In this document: positions 62,761-64,000 of the stretch, piece after piece
Position numbering within the stretch: the first letter of the stretch is position 1
Layout: every line of letters starts with the position of its first letter
Source: Magallana angulata
Lineage: Eukaryota > Mollusca > Bivalvia > Ostreida > Ostreidae
Direction: 5' to 3'
Assembly: GCF_025612915.1 (NCBI RefSeq)
Contig: NC_069115.1
Span: forward strand, 4,936,480-5,000,479
DNA length: 64,000 bases
The notes under the pieces: generated by a model
The model's database searches: none
What the model was told of the DNA's origin: nothing
Seen by the model: only the letters and a program-made list of their open reading frames with translations
Made by a program: the position numbers and the translations under genes

Positions 62761-64000
62761 GAAAATGTATTGATTTATGATTAAATACATGGGAGATGTT
62801 ATTATGATTATAACTAGACTGCACGGGTTGACATTGCATATGATATCGGACATTTACGAAATAGATACATCGAAACACCGTATTGTTGACATTTATATAA
62901 CCAAGCTTTTAGCCTACATTAATGCTATTAATTTCACTACACTCTGCTAAGTTAGAATAATCTAACTGTGTCTCGGAACAGGCCTTGTTAAAATGCATCT
63001 CATATACCCGTAATGAGCAAAACATGCAGAATCGCTCCGAAACGATTTTTGAAAAAATTAATGAAGCTGCGTTAAAAAATAACAAATTTTCATAGCAAAC
63101 CCTTTTGAAGCTTTAAATACCTTTCATCTAAAAATTTAATTCATATTAATGAAGAATTCTACACTGTTCACCAACGTTTTTTACTTGCTTCAAATTTACA
63201 CACCATTCATGACATTCAGAACTCTCGGGATTTTTCATATTGAATGCACTGAGTTAGAGTTATCTCCCGTATTTCCTGTAACGAATAGAATATATGACAA
63301 ATTTTCAATGAAATTTTACACATATTTGTAATGTCCATGCAAATGTGATATTGTGGAAACATAACAAAAAGAGCCTCCCGTGATTTAGCGTGAATGTAAA
63401 GCACATGCGCAAGATTGTAAAATCCAAAAATCCTGATGATTTTCGGATTTCTAAAAGGAATTTTCGTTGATTAATGATTAGCGAAGCTTGATTGAGAAAA
63501 ACTAAAAACAAATTGGTAATCTTCAAGTACCAATGATGTTTAAAATAAATAAAACAGGAGACAGTACTCTTCCGATTTCTCGGTATTAAAGCCCAAAAAT
63601 TCGAGTCTATTATTTTAATATATTAGTATAGATGTCCTGTTGTTAAATTGTGAAATTCACTACCAAGACCACGGGGCAGTAGTTGAGGCTTTTGGTCGGG
63701 AGAGGGAGGGGGATGATAAATATGGCTATATAATGAACATTTATTTTTACTTCGGGTAATTGTTGTGTGTCAAGCATTTGCAATAATTATTTTAACTTCA
63801 TCTTGAAAACTATATGGTAAATTGTCACAGGGCAATATTGATATAAATATAAATTCTTTTTTAGTAAATCTTTAAAGTCCTGTACATTGTATATATACTT
63901 GTAGAAATAAGGTGTATTCGTTTTGTGTGCAATATAAATAACTGTGAATTTAATAAAAGATTAACTCTTGAACCCCTAACTCCATTTTTTATGAATGATT
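62761..64000. other. non-coding stretch to the window end
   Basis: AT-rich. The overlapping short ORFs on both strands (63149-63526) show no protein-like pattern. No other feature was seen. Confidence 0.45.

Overview
The window looks like nuclear DNA of a bivalve mollusc, probably an oyster. It is AT-rich and full of GA, GATA and AT microsatellites and short inverted-repeat transposons. It also holds LINE and Penelope-like retroelement remnants, and its main gene content is a lineage-specific array of intronless class A GPCR genes. The species call is inference from repeat style and gene content, not from a database search.

Layout. Positions 1-2850 hold the last two exons of an unrecognised minus-strand gene; the two exons join in phase. 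From 4996 to 59802 there are nine related rhodopsin-like receptor loci, all on the plus strand. Six are intact single-exon genes (4996, 13516, 23487, 40340, 53273, 58684). Three are broken: a TM6-TM7 stub at 6523, a copy split by a 6.9 kb insertion at 26142-34261, and a decayed copy at 46562. They form three subfamilies: 4996 with 58684; 13516, 23487, 26142/33216 and the 6523 stub; and 40340, 46562 and 53273.

Two segmental duplications built much of the array. The first has units A (12950-21406), B (22964-26061, cut short in its 3' tail) and C (26062-39910). They share promoter-proximal sequence, the ORF and up to 6.6 kb of 3' flank. The second is a tandem duplication with units 44318-51914 and 51915-56728. 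The left unit carries the decayed receptor and the right unit the intact one. Because the units are alignable, each later insertion can be recognised by an empty site in a sister copy: a LINE in unit A, a Helentron-like element in unit C, a Penelope-like complex in the left unit 2, and a 0.95 kb repeat in the right unit 2.

The mobile DNA is informative. The element splitting copy C has Helentron-like ends (asymmetric inverted repeats plus a 3' stem-loop, TT target) with smaller relatives nested inside it. Two different Penelope-like fragments lie between long AT tracts. Each has, at its 3' end, a compact motif that folds as a hammerhead ribozyme, and the two motifs show compensating changes in two stems. 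Several MITEs have clear ends (Tigger-like TA, piggyBac-like TTAA, Mutator-like 10-11 bp target duplications).

How the genes work together: the receptors are predicted plasma-membrane GPCRs with intact disulfide cysteines, DRY and NPxxY motifs. Their ligands are unknown. I saw no ligand gene, RNA gene or CRISPR-like array. Segment limits come from reading the sequence by eye and may be off by a few to tens of bases.
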